Source: Campylobacter sp.
GTDB lineage: Bacteria; Campylobacterota; Campylobacteria; Campylobacterales; Campylobacteraceae
NCBI GenBank assembly: GCA_017940085.1
Contig: JAGAZK010000120.1
Location: forward strand, 1-8,352
Direction: 5' to 3'
Length of the DNA: 8,352 bases
Position 1 is the first letter of the stretch. Each line of letters opens with the position of its first letter. Shown piece by piece: positions 6,575-8,352 of this stretch. Under the pieces are notes generated by a model, which searched no databases, was not told where the DNA came from, and saw nothing but the letters and a program-made list of their open reading frames with translations. The translations under genes and the position numbers were made by a program.

Positions 6575-7537
6575 TTGGACTTTTTTTTCATTGAATATAG
6601 AGATCCGATTTTTGGTTTGATTGTATTTTTTGCGGTCATATTTTTGATAGTTGGACTTAGTTTTTTGTGGGGGGTCGTATCAAAACAAAATGACAAAAAT
6701 AAAATAAAAAATTTTATTGCCAAATTTGAAAGAACACCAAATTTTACGAGCGAACACGAAAATATTTTGCAAAATTTAGACACAGACACTCTTTTTGCCC
6801 TAGCTCAAGTATTTAGCAAAAACGGAGATTTTGAAAAAGTTAGCAATATTTATTTAATCGCTCTTAAAAATACAAACAAAAAATCCCACAGAGAGTTTAT
6901 TTTTACGGCACTTGGCAAAAGTTATTTAAAAGCTGGATTTTTAAAGCGATCAAGCGAAGTATTTTTAGAAGCTTTGAAGCTCGGCCCAAGAAATACAGAA
7001 GCACTTCGTTATCTAATCATAATCTACGAAAAACTCAGACTTTATGATGAAGCACTTGAGGCTTTGATTAGTCTTAGAGAGCATGGCGTTGATACAGCAG
7101 TTTGGGCTGCGTATTTAAAAGCTTTGAAAATTCTACATGCAAATATCAAATTTGATGACAAAATTGCTCAAATTTATGATTTATCAAAAGATTTTGAATT
7201 ATTAAAACGATTAAATTTAGAACAATTATTATTAAGAAATGAGCCTATAAATGAAGCAAATTTACCTAAATTTGAAGATTGCATTGATCTTATATATCAA
7301 AAACCAAATTTGCTTGATAAATTTAATGAAACTTCAAATTCATTTTATTTACAACTCTTTGATTTGGCCAAAAAACAAAATTTAAGAGCAACACTTAGTT
7401 TTAGTTATGTTTGTGTGGAGTGCAAAAGCACATATCCTTTATTTTTTTATCGCTGTCCAAGTTGCGCTAGGCTTGGGTCAGCAAAAATTTTATCAAATAT
7501 AGTGGAGGAAAAAGATGAAGAAAGTGCGACTTTTTAG
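6575..7537 (+). CDS. membrane-anchored TPR protein with C-terminal zinc ribbon (LapB/YciM-like)
   Basis: Encodes 320 residues in three parts. Residues 11-34 form one hydrophobic membrane helix. About 70-180 contain helical TPR-like repeats, for example [14 protein letters not shown] (87-100), [19 protein letters not shown] (125-143) and YDEALEAL (157-164). The C-terminus carries C280-x2-C283 and C294-x2-C297 in a YVCVECK...[10 protein letters not shown] context, a rubredoxin-like zinc ribbon. This order (one N-terminal helix, TPRs, C-terminal metal ribbon) is that of E. coli LapB/YciM, which controls LpxC turnover through FtsH, although this protein is shorter than the 389-residue E. coli one. 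The functional link is inference. The start is TTG 6575, with TAAGGA five bases upstream; no ATG fits before the membrane helix. The 3' end overlaps the RNase HI start by 23 bp. From memory, C. jejuni Cj1637c occupies the same place beside rnhA. Confidence 0.85.
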   Translation: MDFFFIEYRDPIFGLIVFFAVIFLIVGLSFLWGVVSKQNDKNKIKNFIAKFERTPNFTSEHENILQNLDTDTLFALAQVFSKNGDFEKVSNIYLIALKNTNKKSHREFIFTALGKSYLKAGFLKRSSEVFLEALKLGPRNTEALRYLIIIYEKLRLYDEALEALISLREHGVDTAVWAAYLKALKILHANIKFDDKIAQIYDLSKDFELLKRLNLEQLLLRNEPINEANLPKFEDCIDLIYQKPNLLDKFNETSNSFYLQLFDLAKKQNLRATLSFSYVCVECKSTYPLFFYRCPSCARLGSAKILSNIVEEKDEESATF

Positions 7538-8352
7538 CGATGGAAGCTGCTTAGACAATCCCGGAATTGGCGGCTGGGCATATATGATTGAATATAACGG
7601 AGCAATCAAAACAGATAGCGGAGCTGTAGCAGATACTACAAACAACAAAATGGAATTATTAGCTGCAATAAATGGACTAGCTGCACTTACTGAGCCTTGT
7701 GAAGTGGAGCTTTATACTGATAGTCAATATGTCCAAAAAGGTCTAAATGAATGGCTTGGTGGTTGGGTTGCAAAAGATTTTAGAAATATCAAAAATCCAA
7801 CTTTGTGGAAAAAATTTTATCTTCTTAGCAAACAGCATTCAATTGAAGCATTTTGGGTCAAATCCCACGCAGGACACCCGCAAAACGAAAAATGCGATAA
7901 AATGGCTAGAGATGCGGCTTTGGATTTGAAAGAAAATTTAATCAAAAGTGGCGAATTTAACGATAAAGTGCTCGGAGATGATCCGTTTTATAAAATGACA
8001 AAGCCAAAATCAGATTTAGGTGATCCAAAACTCAAAAAATTTCAAAGAATACTAAAATATAAATTTGCTAGTGAGAAATTGCTTAGAGAAGCCCTAACTC
8101 ACAAATCCGCCCAAACTCCATATAATAATGAAAGATTAGAATTTGTAGGCGATGCGGTGTTGGATTTGGTGGTGGGCGAATACCTTTATAATAAATTTTA
8201 CGCTACTAGCAATGAAGGAATTTTATCTAAATTAAGAGCGTCTTTAGTCAATGAAGAAAGCTTTGCAAAACTAGCAAATTTGATAAATTTGGGCGAGTTT
8301 TTGTATCTTTCAGCTTCAGAAGACAACAATGGTGGTAGGAAAAAATCAAGCC
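7515..8352 (+). CDS. rnhA-rnc: RNase HI-RNase III fusion protein (3' end beyond window)
   Basis: One open frame of 279 codons has no stop up to the window edge. Residues 1 to about 140 are RNase HI, which cuts RNA in RNA:DNA hybrids. The DEDD residues are D9 (FSDGS), E47 (KMELLA), D69 (YTDSQYV) and D128 ([12 protein letters not shown]), with H118 in [12 protein letters not shown]; all are present. Residues about 140-173 are a charged linker. From about 174 the sequence is RNase III, which cuts double-stranded [22 protein letters not shown], then the signature [14 protein letters not shown] with E206, E209 and D213, and E234 in [13 protein letters not shown]. The remaining catalytic acids and the dsRNA-binding domain lie outside the window. 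ATG 7515 follows GGAGGA by 5 nt and overlaps the upstream gene by 23 bp. An internal ATG (7995) could start a separate RNase III, but its nearest GGAG is about 17 nt away, and no stop ends RNase HI. In C. jejuni and H. pylori these are separate genes, as I recall. Confidence 0.88.
   Translation, partial: MKKVRLFSDGSCLDNPGIGGWAYMIEYNGAIKTDSGAVADTTNNKMELLAAINGLAALTEPCEVELYTDSQYVQKGLNEWLGGWVAKDFRNIKNPTLWKKFYLLSKQHSIEAFWVKSHAGHPQNEKCDKMARDAALDLKENLIKSGEFNDKVLGDDPFYKMTKPKSDLGDPKLKKFQRILKYKFASEKLLREALTHKSAQTPYNNERLEFVGDAVLDLVVGEYLYNKFYATSNEGILSKLRASLVNEESFAKLANLINLGEFLYLSASEDNNGGRKKSS

Noticed and set aside
6669..6674. G6 tract in the TPR gene as a phase-variable contingency locus
   Set aside because: Six G is shorter than the tracts that normally vary in Campylobacter (about eight or more), and it encodes part of the membrane helix.
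6496..6789. Minus-strand 97-codon open frame across the start of the TPR gene
   Set aside because: It is antisense to the promoter, ribosome site and membrane helix of the TPR gene, and its start and end have no signals.
7747..7929. Plus-strand 60-codon open frame within RNase HI
   Set aside because: It is another frame of the RNase HI domain, which has all its catalytic residues in the 7515 frame.
7515..8352. Reading the RNase region as a broken or frameshifted pair of genes
   Set aside because: Both domains are intact and in the same frame; no stop, frame change or lost motif was found on codon-by-codon reading.

Overview
The window looks like chromosomal DNA of a Campylobacter species. 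The base composition is AT-rich and full of AAATTT/CAAATTTG words. There is a large FlgE hook protein behind a GG-N10-GC (sigma-54 type) promoter, an LpxB with the Campylobacter-type N-terminal motif, and the gene order [TPR/zinc-ribbon protein]-rnhA-rnc known from Campylobacter and Helicobacter. From general impression only, I would guess the fetus/hyointestinalis/lanienae side of the genus; the sequence alone does not fix the species.

Layout, left to right. (1) Positions 1-882, minus strand: surE (5'-nucleotidase) overlaps the start of a ThiF/TcdA-type E1-like enzyme that is cut by the window edge. (2) 944-2005, plus strand: lpxB (lipid A disaccharide synthase), divergent from surE across 61 bp. 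(3) 2006-2306: a weak lpxB terminator, a textbook sigma-70 promoter, tRNA-Asn(GTT) with encoded CCA, and the terminator of the next, convergent gene; I see nothing else in 2188-2271. (4) 2307-3770, minus strand: a DASS/CitT-type di/tricarboxylate transporter. (5) 3771-4002: divergent regulatory region with a sigma-54 promoter facing flgE. (6) 4003-6444, plus strand: flgE, alone, closed by a perfect 32-bp palindrome terminator. (7) 6575-8352, plus strand: an overlapping pair. The first gene encodes a membrane-anchored TPR protein with a C-terminal four-cysteine zinc ribbon (LapB/YciM-like). The second is one open frame that begins as RNase HI and runs without a stop into RNase III, leaving the window still open.

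The most interesting observation is that RNase HI-RNase III fusion. I followed the frame codon by codon from ATG 7515 to base 8352 and found no stop. Catalytic signatures of both enzymes lie in the same frame, joined by a linker of about 35 residues. In C. jejuni and H. pylori the two are separate neighbouring genes, as far as I recall. A product of this kind would combine RNA:DNA-hybrid cleavage and double-stranded RNA cleavage in one polypeptide. RNase III normally dimerises, so each particle could carry two RNase HI domains. Second in interest is the LapB-like protein translationally overlapping it, in a window that also carries lpxB. The rest is ordinary core-genome content.
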